From the NCBI GenBank assembly GCA_040266995.1, contig JAWRHV010000046.1, positions 1 through 33,181 on the forward strand: a stretch of DNA of 33,181 nucleotides, read 5' to 3'. A program made the position numbers and the translations under genes. Positions within the stretch are counted from its first letter, which is position 1. The number at the start of each line of letters is the position of its first letter. The notes under the pieces were generated by a model. The model saw only the letters and a list, made by a program, of their open reading frames with translations. It was not told the DNA's origin and searched no databases. The DNA is from UBA4312 sp040266995 (GTDB taxonomy: Bacteria > Bacillota_I > Bacilli_A > Erysipelotrichales > Erysipelotrichaceae). Below are positions 15,912-22,991 of the stretch, in pieces.

Positions 15912-16646
15912 TTATCGATTTCCATGCTCCAGACGAATTGCTTCCAGCTGATAGGTCAATATAGAAGTCAGCCAGATAACGGTGATGATCAAGACTGGCA
16001 GGATGCCCGTATAGAAAAACAAATCAGCTAACAGGCAAAGTAACCAGCCGGCGATACAAAGATGGTTGATTCTTCCATACGCTTTATAGGCGGCCTGATA
16101 CATAATCTGTTTCTCTCCTTCGTCCATAGAATTGACCCAGTCTTTCTGGAATTTCATATCCATGATATCGCCTTGTTTTTCCGGGTTGATTTTCTTTACG
16201 TCTTCGACGATCCTTCTTTGAAGGAACATATTGATTAATAACACGGTCATAAAACAGACAGATGTCAGATGGATCGGCATTGTGCGGAAAGAAAAGATAC
16301 AGGAGAGCAGAAACATAGATAGGATCATCAAGATATTTCCCATCACCAGAGCCCGCGATAACTGCAGGTCTGCCTGATCAACGGGTTCTTCCTGTGTGCC
16401 ATCCCATTGTCTGATGGTGTTTTCTGCCTTGCGGATCCCCCATACCATATAGAGAAAACCAAGTGCGTTTCCCACCAGGAGAACAAGAAATAGAGCTTGA
16501 TTGATCCATTTTGACTGCTGGAGGGACAGATTCGTCATCACAAAGGAATCGGAAAAGGATCCCAGGAACTTACCGGTGAAATAGCCGAGTATGCCGGCTA
16601 GAGCCAAAATACCTAAAAATTTAATGACAGTGTGTTTTTTATTCAT
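15912..16646 (-). CDS. DUF3169-family membrane protein
   Basis: A 244-residue integral membrane protein of unknown function, recognised as DUF3169 from its overall architecture and the segment MKFQKDWVNSMDEGEKQIMYQAAYKA. About six membrane spans are seen (near 8-28, 46-70, 98-118, 122-142, 196-214 and 216-234), with a soluble segment between the fourth and fifth. The AGGAGG binding site lies 9 nt upstream and the start overlaps the XRE stop by 8 bp, so the two are translationally coupled. In many Firmicutes this family sits directly behind a small XRE regulator, as here. The role of the pair is not known to me; bacteriocin or envelope-stress response is only a guess. Confidence 0.85.
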   Translation of the reverse strand: MNKKHTVIKFLGILALAGILGYFTGKFLGSFSDSFVMTNLSLQQSKWINQALFLVLLVGNALGFLYMVWGIRKAENTIRQWDGTQEEPVDQADLQLSRALVMGNILMILSMFLLSCIFSFRTMPIHLTSVCFMTVLLINMFLQRRIVEDVKKINPEKQGDIMDMKFQKDWVNSMDEGEKQIMYQAAYKAYGRINHLCIAGWLLCLLADLFFYTGILPVLIITVIWLTSILTYQLEAIRLEHGNR

Positions 16647-16854
16647 CCTCTAAATCCTCCTTGTATTCAAATATGTCTTCTACCGATACATGACAGACTT
16701 TGGCAATTTTTAAAGCCAGCGTGACGCTGGGGGAATAATCTCCACGTTCAATCTGGGAGATGGTCTGTCGGGATGTTTGAACCAATTTACCCATCTGTGC
16801 CTGGTTCACCCCTAGTCGGGCACGATATTCCTTTAAATGGTTGTATAAAGGCAC
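16639..16854 (-). CDS. Small XRE-family regulator (YvaO/YozG-like)
   Basis: A 71-residue DNA-binding protein that is almost entirely one HTH domain: NHLKEYRARLGVNQAQMGK, then VQTSRQTISQIERGDYSPS and LALKIAKVCHVSVEDIFEY. A GTG start at 16854 is chosen because AAGGAGG lies 5 nt upstream and the resulting length matches this class; extending to the ATG at 16929 would put the promoter and operators inside the gene. Palindromic TGACAA/TTGTCA sites cover its promoter, implying autoregulation. It overlaps the DUF3169 gene by 8 bp. Confidence 0.92.
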   Translation of the reverse strand: MPLYNHLKEYRARLGVNQAQMGKLVQTSRQTISQIERGDYSPSVTLALKIAKVCHVSVEDIFEYKEDLEDE

Positions 16855-16868
16855 ATTGACCTCCTTTC

Positions 16869-16929
16869 TTGTCATATTGACAATGATACTTGTCAAACCA
16901 ATCATAACAATGACAAGAATACTTGTCAA
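16869..16929 (-). promoter_or_regulatory. Promoter with repeated palindromic operators for the XRE/DUF3169 pair
   Basis: On the minus strand TTGACA (16924-16929) and TATGAT (16901-16906) are exactly 17 bp apart, an almost consensus promoter. Two palindromes lie over and after it: TGACAAGTATTCTTGTCA (16911-16928), which includes most of the -35, and TTGACAAGTATCATTGTCAA (16877-16896). A fifth half-site at 16869-16874 reaches the ribosome binding site. The sites are likely bound by the small XRE protein. Confidence 0.8.
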
Positions 16930-16941
16930 TATAAAAGAATA

Positions 16942-16985
16942 AAAAAAGTATTTTCTTATTCCGGATGGATAAAAAATACTTTTTT
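16942..16985 (-). terminator. Rho-independent terminator after the nitrilase-family gene
   Basis: A 13-bp stem (AAAAAAGTATTTT with AAAATACTTTTTT) around an 18-nt loop is followed on the minus strand by a run of Ts. It separates the nitrilase gene from the XRE promoter. The stem is AT-rich, so it may be inefficient. Confidence 0.7.
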
Positions 16986-16988
16986 GGA

Positions 16989-17774
16989 TTATTTATATAA
17001 ATCATTCCGACGGATGTTCCAGAACGGCATGCGCTGTCTTATTTGGTCGATTTTGTGAAGATCGATTTCTTCGATATGCACTCTTTGGTTTTTCTTCATC
17101 TGGATCTGGATCCGTCCAAACGGGTCTGCAATCAAAGAACGTCCATAGGATGTATACGAACGATATGTGTAGGCTGCCGGATTCACGGCGCACACAAAGA
17201 TCTGGTTTTCCATGGCTCTGGTCTGCATCAAGGCATTCCAATGAGCTTTTCCAACGTTTTCATTAAAGGCGGCCGGCACAAACAAAACACGGATCCCTTG
17301 AAGCGCCAGCAGACGAGGCAGTTCCGGGAAACGTATATCATAGCAGATCACAACGCCCATTTTTCCCCAAGGCGTGTCAAAGGTGACAATTTGATTTCCC
17401 ATGGAGAAGACATCTTTCTCCTGATAGGTCGTCCGCCCGTGAAACTCCATTAAGTGGGTTTTTCGATAGCTTCCGATGATCTGGCCGTCATTGTAGATAA
17501 AACAGGTGTTGTAGAGATGCGTCCCTTGTTTTTCCACAATGGTCCCTCCCACCAGGATCTGGTGGTAACGGGCAGAAACCGTACGCAATGCGTCCATAGC
17601 TTGTTTCTGGTAGCGGGCACTTTCCTTGATTTTTTCATTGTCGTAGGGACAGATCCACAATTCCGGCAAAACGACAATATCCGCTTCCTTGGTCTGTTGG
17701 CTGTACCGCAGGAGTTGATCAATATTCTTTTGCGGATCCGGTTCCACTTTAATTTGTATGATACCTGTTTTCAT
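16989..17774 (-). CDS. Carbon-nitrogen hydrolase (nitrilase family, omega-amidase-like)
   Basis: A 261-residue cytoplasmic enzyme of the nitrilase superfamily. The catalytic triad is clear: Glu38 in VVLPELW, Lys105 in YRKTHLMEF, Cys144 in VVICYDIRFPEL. Sequence around these, and the WNALMQTRAMENQIFVCAVN segment, look like the Nit2/omega-amidase or YafV group, which hydrolyses alpha-keto acid amides (for example alpha-ketoglutaramate) or repairs deaminated metabolites. The substrate is not proven. MKTGIIQI is chosen as the start; an ATG five codons upstream is possible, but its AAGGAG is only 1 nt away. It overlaps the upstream HAD gene by 26 bp and is co-transcribed with it. Confidence 0.9.
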   Translation of the reverse strand: MKTGIIQIKVEPDPQKNIDQLLRYSQQTKEADIVVLPELWICPYDNEKIKESARYQKQAMDALRTVSARYHQILVGGTIVEKQGTHLYNTCFIYNDGQIIGSYRKTHLMEFHGRTTYQEKDVFSMGNQIVTFDTPWGKMGVVICYDIRFPELPRLLALQGIRVLFVPAAFNENVGKAHWNALMQTRAMENQIFVCAVNPAAYTYRSYTSYGRSLIADPFGRIQIQMKKNQRVHIEEIDLHKIDQIRQRMPFWNIRRNDLYK

Positions 17775-18567
17775 GTTCAATCCAACCATGCTCCTTTAAA
17801 TAATGATAGATGCCTCCCTGACTGCAGGCCGGGGCTACATCATCGGTATATTGATCTAAGCGGGGATCTCCGTTTTCCATGCGGACAGATAAACGCGCAT
17901 GTTTCAACATATCGATATCATTCAGGGAATCTCCGAAAGCCATATAGGCATCGGCTTCAAACCCGAAATTTTTCATCAGGATCTGGATGCCGGTATATTT
18001 GTTGGTATCGTCCCGGATCAGATCCAGACTGGTCAGGTTATACAAGACCTTGATCCCTTCCAGATTTTCAAATTCCGGTCGTCGTTGTGTTCGTGTTTCC
18101 TTTGGCGTGGCCACACAGATGATATCGAAATAATCTCCTTCCTGCAGCTCCGTACGTATTTCCACATCATGAAAGCTGTACGTGTCATACAGCGCCTGCA
18201 TAGTCTGATCGTATTGTGTGGCAAAAAAGGTGGTGCCACAGGGCAGCAGGCCGAGCTTTTGTTGGCGGGCAATGTCAAAAATCTTCTTGACCGATTGCTC
18301 GTTCATATGGACACGATATAAAGAATGCATATCCTTGTCATACACATCGGCACCATTGGCACACACAATGCCATCCCAGTTAAAGGCTTCTACGATATGC
18401 AGATCGGCCAGCTGTAAATAAGGGCGCCCGGTACAGATACAGACTTTATAGCCGTTCCTTTTTAACTCGTCGACGGCTTTCCAGTGCAGGGCGGGTACCA
18501 AACCGGCTGCATGGTCATAGAAGGTATGATCGACATCTAAAAAGACGGCTTTTATGTTTCTTTCCAT
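17749..18567 (-). CDS. HAD-superfamily (Cof-type) hydrolase
   Basis: A 272-residue Cof-type HAD phosphatase, related to the gene at 15128-15904 (FLDVDHTFYD against FFDVDKTIYD; YMAFGDSLNDIDML against FMAFGDTLSDAPML). Motif I Asp11/Asp13, motif II CICTGRP, motif IV GDSLND. The start at MERNIKAVFLDVD is chosen from motif position. It has no Shine-Dalgarno: TATAAT ends 6 nt upstream of the ATG, so the mRNA is probably leaderless. It leads the nitrilase gene. The substrate is unknown. Confidence 0.9.
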   Translation of the reverse strand: MERNIKAVFLDVDHTFYDHAAGLVPALHWKAVDELKRNGYKVCICTGRPYLQLADLHIVEAFNWDGIVCANGADVYDKDMHSLYRVHMNEQSVKKIFDIARQQKLGLLPCGTTFFATQYDQTMQALYDTYSFHDVEIRTELQEGDYFDIICVATPKETRTQRRPEFENLEGIKVLYNLTSLDLIRDDTNKYTGIQILMKNFGFEADAYMAFGDSLNDIDMLKHARLSVRMENGDPRLDQYTDDVAPACSQGGIYHYLKEHGWIEHENRYHTN

Positions 18568-18573
18568 ACGATT

Positions 18574-18602
18574 ATTATAACGTATTCTATAGAAATAGCT
18601 GA
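18574..18602 (-). promoter_or_regulatory. Promoter of the HAD-nitrilase operon, start at or next to the ATG
   Basis: A perfect TATAAT lies on the minus strand at 18574-18579, 6 nt before the ATG; transcription should start at about the A of the ATG. The -35 region (about 18597-18602, TCAGCT) is poor. It lies back-to-back with the mutY promoter within 57 bp. Confidence 0.6.
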
Positions 18603-18618
18603 ATGAAATGTTTATAAT
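18590..18618 (+). promoter_or_regulatory. Promoter of mutY, start at or next to the ATG
   Basis: TAGAAA (18590-18595) and a perfect TATAAT (18613-18618) are 17 bp apart. The -10 ends 6 nt before the mutY ATG, so the transcript would have essentially no leader; no Shine-Dalgarno is present. Confidence 0.65.
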
Positions 18619-18624
18619 AAATGC

Positions 18625-19635
18625 ATGTTTCAAGAAGACTTATTGATATGGTATCAACACAATAAAAGAGAGCTGCCTTTTCGAAAAAACCGAAATGCCT
18701 ACCAGATCTGGATCAGTGAGATCATGGCACAGCAGACAAGGATTGAAGCTATGCTGCCGTATTTTGAACGCTTTATTGCGGAATTGCCGGATATGAAAAG
18801 TCTGGCTGAGGTATCCGATGAAAAGCTCAATAAGCTGTGGCAGGGACTGGGCTACTATTCACGAGCCCGCAATCTGAAAAAATGTGCCCAGGTATGCATG
18901 GAGCAATATGACGGCAAACTGCCATCCACCAAAGAACAGCTGAAAAAGCTGCCGGGAATCGGACCGTATACGGCCGGAGCGATTGCTTCGATTGCCTATG
19001 GACAAAGAGTCAGCTGTGTGGATGGCAATGTCATTCGGGTGTTTTCCCGGATCTATGACTGCCATGAAGATATGGCGCGTACCAAAGGACGAAAATACAT
19101 TGAAAAAAAGGTGGATGAAAGCTTGCCGGATGCAGATGTCATCCATGATTACAACCAGGCGTTGATGGAGCTGGGAGCCCTGATCTGTATCCCTTCCGGC
19201 CCGCGGTGTGATCGCTGCCCGATCTGTAAGCATTGTATGGGGTATGCCAATCAAACGTGTGAGCAGCTGCCGGTTTTGATCAAGAATAAGACCCGGCGCA
19301 TTGAAGAGAAGACAATCTATATATGGACGGATGGCACAAGGATCCGATTGGTAAAGCGGAACGAAAAAGGCTTGTTGTATCAATTGTACGGATTTGATGA
19401 ACAACAACCCGATCATTCGATCAAAAGAGTGGAACTGACACCCTATACACATATCTTTTCCCATGTGGAATGGCATATGAAGGCATTCCTTGTCTATACG
19501 GACCAGGTGGATGCCCAGTTTCATACATTGACGGATATCCAAAAAAAGTATGCGGTGCCTTCTGCTTTTCAACCGTTTCTCAACGAGGCAGCCGCCCTTC
19601 TGCAGGGGAAAGAGGGTAGACCGAATTGGACTTAA
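18625..19635 (+). CDS. mutY: A/G-specific adenine DNA glycosylase
   Basis: Base-excision repair enzyme that removes adenine opposite 8-oxoguanine; 336 residues. Catalytic Glu32 is in WISEIMAQQTRIEAM; the helix-hairpin-helix is KLPGIGPYTAGAIASIA, followed by Asp133 in VDGNVIRV. The 4Fe-4S ligands have the MutY spacing C-x6-C-x2-C-x5-C (Cys188, 195, 198, 204). The C-terminal 120 residues are the NUDIX-like 8-oxoG recognition domain (YTHIFSHVEWHMKAF). The ATG is set by homology of the N-terminus (LLIWYQHNKRELPFR). It has no Shine-Dalgarno and appears leaderless. Confidence 0.96.
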   Translation: MFQEDLLIWYQHNKRELPFRKNRNAYQIWISEIMAQQTRIEAMLPYFERFIAELPDMKSLAEVSDEKLNKLWQGLGYYSRARNLKKCAQVCMEQYDGKLPSTKEQLKKLPGIGPYTAGAIASIAYGQRVSCVDGNVIRVFSRIYDCHEDMARTKGRKYIEKKVDESLPDADVIHDYNQALMELGALICIPSGPRCDRCPICKHCMGYANQTCEQLPVLIKNKTRRIEEKTIYIWTDGTRIRLVKRNEKGLLYQLYGFDEQQPDHSIKRVELTPYTHIFSHVEWHMKAFLVYTDQVDAQFHTLTDIQKKYAVPSAFQPFLNEAAALLQGKEGRPNWT

Positions 19636-19707
19636 AGGACAAAAAAGAGAAGAAAACCCTTTATACTTTATATGTAAGTTCCGAAAGGAACATGGGAGAG
19701 AAAAAAT

Positions 19708-19734
19708 AAGCCGTGTGAACGGCTTGTTTTTTTT
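19708..19734 (+). terminator. Rho-independent terminator after mutY
   Basis: AAGCCGT pairs with ACGGCTT around a GTGA loop (19708-19725), followed by GTTTTTTTT. A second, GAAA-tetraloop hairpin (GTTCC-GAAA-GGAAC, 19678-19691) lies upstream in the same trailer. Confidence 0.85.
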
Positions 19735-19737
19735 ACC

Positions 19738-19766
19738 TTGATATTTCATCGATAACCTCATATACT
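19738..19766 (+). promoter_or_regulatory. Promoter of the TSUP transporter gene
   Basis: TTGATA (19738-19743) and TATACT (19761-19766) with a 17-bp spacer. The -10 ends 9 nt before the ATG at 19776, so the leader would be only about 0-3 nt. Confidence 0.7.
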
Positions 19767-19775
19767 TTCTTAAGT

Positions 19776-20519
19776 ATGAAGTATCTATTGTTATGCATGA
19801 TGATTTTTGTGGCCGGTTTTGTCGACTGCATTGCCGGAGGTGGTGGCTTGATTTCCCTGCCGGCGTATATGATCATCGGTCTACCTGCACATACAGCGAT
19901 AGCGACCAATAAGATGTCATCCAGTATGGGAACGACTGTATCGACCTTCCGCTTTATCCGAAAGGGGTATATCAACTATAAGCTGGGGGCGGTTTGTATC
20001 CTGTTGGCTTTGATCGGATCGGCCGCCGGAGCGAACATTGCTTTGATGATCCCTGCTGATTTTTTCACCAAGATCATGTTGGTTATTTTGCCGATAACGG
20101 CCTTTTATGTGCTACGGCCAAAATCTTTAAGAGATGATCTGCCACCGTTATCTTTTCATAAGACGATGTTTCTGGCCGGCGTATCCGCTTTGGTCATCGG
20201 GGTATACGATGGCTTTTATGGGCCGGGAACCGGAACCTTTCTGATTTTATTGTTGAACGGGTTAGCCCATCTTTCTTTAAAAGAAGCCAATGGCATTACC
20301 AAGATCATCAACCTGACGACCAATTTAACGAGTCTGGCGGTCTACATTTATCATGGAAAAACATGGATCCTTTTGGGGATGTGCGCCGGTATTTTCGGAA
20401 TTCTCGGAAACTGGATGGGAACCATCTTCTTTGAAAAAGATACACAGAAGATCGTCCGGTCGGTCATGACTTCTGTGATTGTGATTTTCTTTGTTCGAAC
20501 TTTATCCACTTTATTCTAA
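19776..20519 (+). CDS. TSUP (TauE/SafE) family membrane transporter
   Basis: A 247-residue integral membrane protein with about eight spans in two related halves, as in the TauE/SafE (DUF81) family, which moves sulfonates, sulfite or other organic anions out of or into the cell. Characteristic segments are FVAGFVDCIAGGGGLISLPAYMI near the N-terminus and GVYDGFYGPGTGTFLILLL at the start of the second half. There is no Shine-Dalgarno; the promoter's -10 ends 9 nt before the ATG. It is a monocistronic unit between the mutY terminator and its own. The substrate is unknown. Confidence 0.9.
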   Translation: MKYLLLCMMIFVAGFVDCIAGGGGLISLPAYMIIGLPAHTAIATNKMSSSMGTTVSTFRFIRKGYINYKLGAVCILLALIGSAAGANIALMIPADFFTKIMLVILPITAFYVLRPKSLRDDLPPLSFHKTMFLAGVSALVIGVYDGFYGPGTGTFLILLLNGLAHLSLKEANGITKIINLTTNLTSLAVYIYHGKTWILLGMCAGIFGILGNWMGTIFFEKDTQKIVRSVMTSVIVIFFVRTLSTLF

Positions 20520-20535
20520 AAGTGGATACTTTTTA
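20503..20535 (+). terminator. Rho-independent terminator of the TSUP gene
   Basis: TATCCACTTT (20503-20512) pairs with AAAGTGGATA (20519-20528) around ATTCTA, followed by CTTTTTA. The stem includes the last codons and the stop of the gene. Confidence 0.75.
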
Positions 20536-20606
20536 TAAGACAAGCGAAAAGCCTTGTGATAGAATATATAAGTACCATTGTGTCTATTTAGAAGGAGAAT
20601 TGTAAA

Positions 20607-22991
20607 ATGGGATTATTTGATGTCTTTTCAGAAGAGAAACGCGAAATTGCATCTTTGGCGAAAATGGCAGACAAGGTCTTAGCCCTTGAGCCGGAAATGC
20701 AAAAGTTATCAGATGAAGATCTAAGAAATAAAACAGATGAATATAGAGAACGATTGAAGAACGGAGAAACAGTCGATGATCTGTTGTACGAAGCCTTTGC
20801 GACAGCGCGTGAAGCTGCGTACCGTGTCATCAATGAAAAGCCGTTTAAGGTCCAGGTTATGGGCTCCATTGCGATGCATAAAGGGGACATTGCCGAGATG
20901 AAGACCGGTGAAGGTAAGACATTGACCGCAACCATGGCTGTGTATTTAAACGCTTTGGCCGGAACGGGTGTCCATGTAATTACGGTCAACGAATATCTGG
21001 CTGGTCGTGATGCCGCATGGATGGGGGAAATCTATCGATTCCTTGGCTTGAGTGTCGGTGTCAACAAGCGGGAGCTATCACCACGCCAGAAACGAGAAGC
21101 GTATGCGTGTGATATCACTTATACGACCAACTCCGAATTAGGCTTTGACTATCTGCGTGACAACATGGTCACCAGTGTAGAGGATCGTGTGATGCGTGGT
21201 CTGCATATGGCCATTGTCGATGAAGTTGACTCGGTTTTGATCGACGAATCCAGAACACCGTTGATTATTTCCGGAGGAAAGAAAAACACGGCGAATTTAT
21301 ATATCCAGGCCGATAAATTTGTCAAGACATTGACAGCACCTGAATATGAAACAGATCGTTTCACCCATGAAAAACAGCTTGTCAGTGGCGACTATGACAT
21401 CGATGAAAAGACACGTCAGGTCATGTTGAGCGAAGCGGGTGTTTCCAAAGCCGAGAAGTACTTTAAGATCAAGAACCTGTATGATGTGGAACATACACAG
21501 CTGGTGCATCACATCAACCAGGCATTGCGTGCTAATTACATCTTCACCAATGAAGTGGAATACGTTGTCAGCGATGAACAGGAAATCGTTATTGTTGACC
21601 AGTTTACCGGTCGTTTGATGCCGGGACGTGCGTACTCGGATGGTTTGCATCAGGCCATTGAAGCCAAGGAAGGTGTACCGGTAAAAGAAGAAACAAGTAC
21701 GTTGGCTACGATCACATATCAGAACTTCTTCCGTCTGTATGAAAAGCTGGCCGGTATGACCGGTACCGCAAAAACAGAGGAAGAGGAATTCTTATCCACC
21801 TACAACATGCGTGTTGTATGCATTCCTACCAATAAACCGGTCATTCGTGAGGATCTTCCGGATGAGATCTATGCGCATAAGGAAAACAAATATAATGCAC
21901 TGGTCAATGAGATCCAGCGCTTGTATGAAAAGGGACAGCCGGTACTGGTGGGTACCATTGCGGTGGAAACATCCGAGCTTATCAGCGGTCTGCTGAAAAA
22001 GAAGAACATTCCGCACCAGCTGCTGAACGCGAAGAACCATGCCCGAGAAGCGGAAATCGTCGCTTTGGCAGGACGTCCGAAATCCGTAACCATTGCCACC
22101 AATATGGCCGGTCGTGGTACCGATATCAAGTTAACGAAAGAATCCCGTGAGCTGGGAGGCTTGGCGGTGCTGGGCAGTGAGCGTCACGAAGCCCGCCGTA
22201 TCGATAACCAGCTTCGTGGACGAAGCGGTCGTCAGGGGGATCCTGGGTTCTCTCGTTTCTATGTTTCCCTGGAGGATAACCTGATGGTTCGTTTCGGTGG
22301 AAATAAATTACAGAAGCTCTTTGAAAAAGTCGGCGATGAAAAGATTGAATCCAAGACGGTCACGAAATCCATCACCATGGCACAGAAACGGGTCGAAGGC
22401 TATAACTTCGATATGCGTAAACAGCTTTTAGATTACGATGATGTTCTGCGTCGTCAAAGAGAGATTATCTATGAAGAAAGAAACAAGATCCTGGAAAGCG
22501 GAAATGTTCATGAAATGGTGAAGAATATCTTTGACAATGCGTTGGAAGAAACCGTTCAGGCCAATTTATCCGAAAACGGAAAAGATGTGGACGCTGCCGG
22601 TCTGTGCAAATCCATGGAAATGATGGGCATGCAGGAGGAACGTAAGATCCGTATCAAGGATCTGGATGGAAAGAACATCGAACAGGTCAAGGAATACTGC
22701 CTGAATAAGATGTGGACCGATTATGAAAATGAGATCGAACTGGTCAAAGCGCAGTTCTATCCGTTTGAAAAGACTGTTGTATTGCGAAATATCGACCGTA
22801 ACTGGATCCAGCATATTGATATGATGGACAAGCTGCGTGGCGGTATCTATCTGCGAAGCTATGCGCAGAACAACCCGTTGCAGCAATATGTAGAAGAAGG
22901 CTTTGAAATGTTTGAAGAAATGAATAAGAAGATCAATCGCGAGATTACATTCTTCCTGATGAAAGTACGCATCCGCAAGGAGAAAGCGTAA
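20607..22991 (+). CDS. secA: Preprotein translocase ATPase SecA
   Basis: Motor of the Sec export pathway; 794 residues, peripheral at the cytoplasmic membrane. Walker A is MKTGEGKT (GEGKT at 101-105), Walker B VDEVD (DEVD at 205-208), followed by DSVLIDESRTPLIISG. The preprotein-binding domain follows, with YAHKENKYNAL and TNMAGRGTDIKL in NBD2, SERHEARRIDNQLRGRSGRQGD as the arginine-finger region, and the helical scaffold and wing domains after it. The protein ends at MKVRIRKEKA, without the C-terminal Cys-rich zinc (SEC-C) motif that binds SecB. A good GAAGGAGA site lies upstream. Its stop overlaps the prfB ATG (TAATG), a common Firmicute gene order. Confidence 0.98.
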   Translation: MGLFDVFSEEKREIASLAKMADKVLALEPEMQKLSDEDLRNKTDEYRERLKNGETVDDLLYEAFATAREAAYRVINEKPFKVQVMGSIAMHKGDIAEMKTGEGKTLTATMAVYLNALAGTGVHVITVNEYLAGRDAAWMGEIYRFLGLSVGVNKRELSPRQKREAYACDITYTTNSELGFDYLRDNMVTSVEDRVMRGLHMAIVDEVDSVLIDESRTPLIISGGKKNTANLYIQADKFVKTLTAPEYETDRFTHEKQLVSGDYDIDEKTRQVMLSEAGVSKAEKYFKIKNLYDVEHTQLVHHINQALRANYIFTNEVEYVVSDEQEIVIVDQFTGRLMPGRAYSDGLHQAIEAKEGVPVKEETSTLATITYQNFFRLYEKLAGMTGTAKTEEEEFLSTYNMRVVCIPTNKPVIREDLPDEIYAHKENKYNALVNEIQRLYEKGQPVLVGTIAVETSELISGLLKKKNIPHQLLNAKNHAREAEIVALAGRPKSVTIATNMAGRGTDIKLTKESRELGGLAVLGSERHEARRIDNQLRGRSGRQGDPGFSRFYVSLEDNLMVRFGGNKLQKLFEKVGDEKIESKTVTKSITMAQKRVEGYNFDMRKQLLDYDDVLRRQREIIYEERNKILESGNVHEMVKNIFDNALEETVQANLSENGKDVDAAGLCKSMEMMGMQEERKIRIKDLDGKNIEQVKEYCLNKMWTDYENEIELVKAQFYPFEKTVVLRNIDRNWIQHIDMMDKLRGGIYLRSYAQNNPLQQYVEEGFEMFEEMNKKINREITFFLMKVRIRKEKA

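Noticed and set aside
16855..16929. Longer version of the small XRE protein starting at 16929
   Set aside because: It would place the promoter and operators inside the coding region; the GTG at 16854 has AAGGAGG.
18859..19761. Minus-strand open frame of 300 codons opposite mutY
   Set aside because: mutY is certain; this antisense frame has no recognisable domain and includes the terminator.
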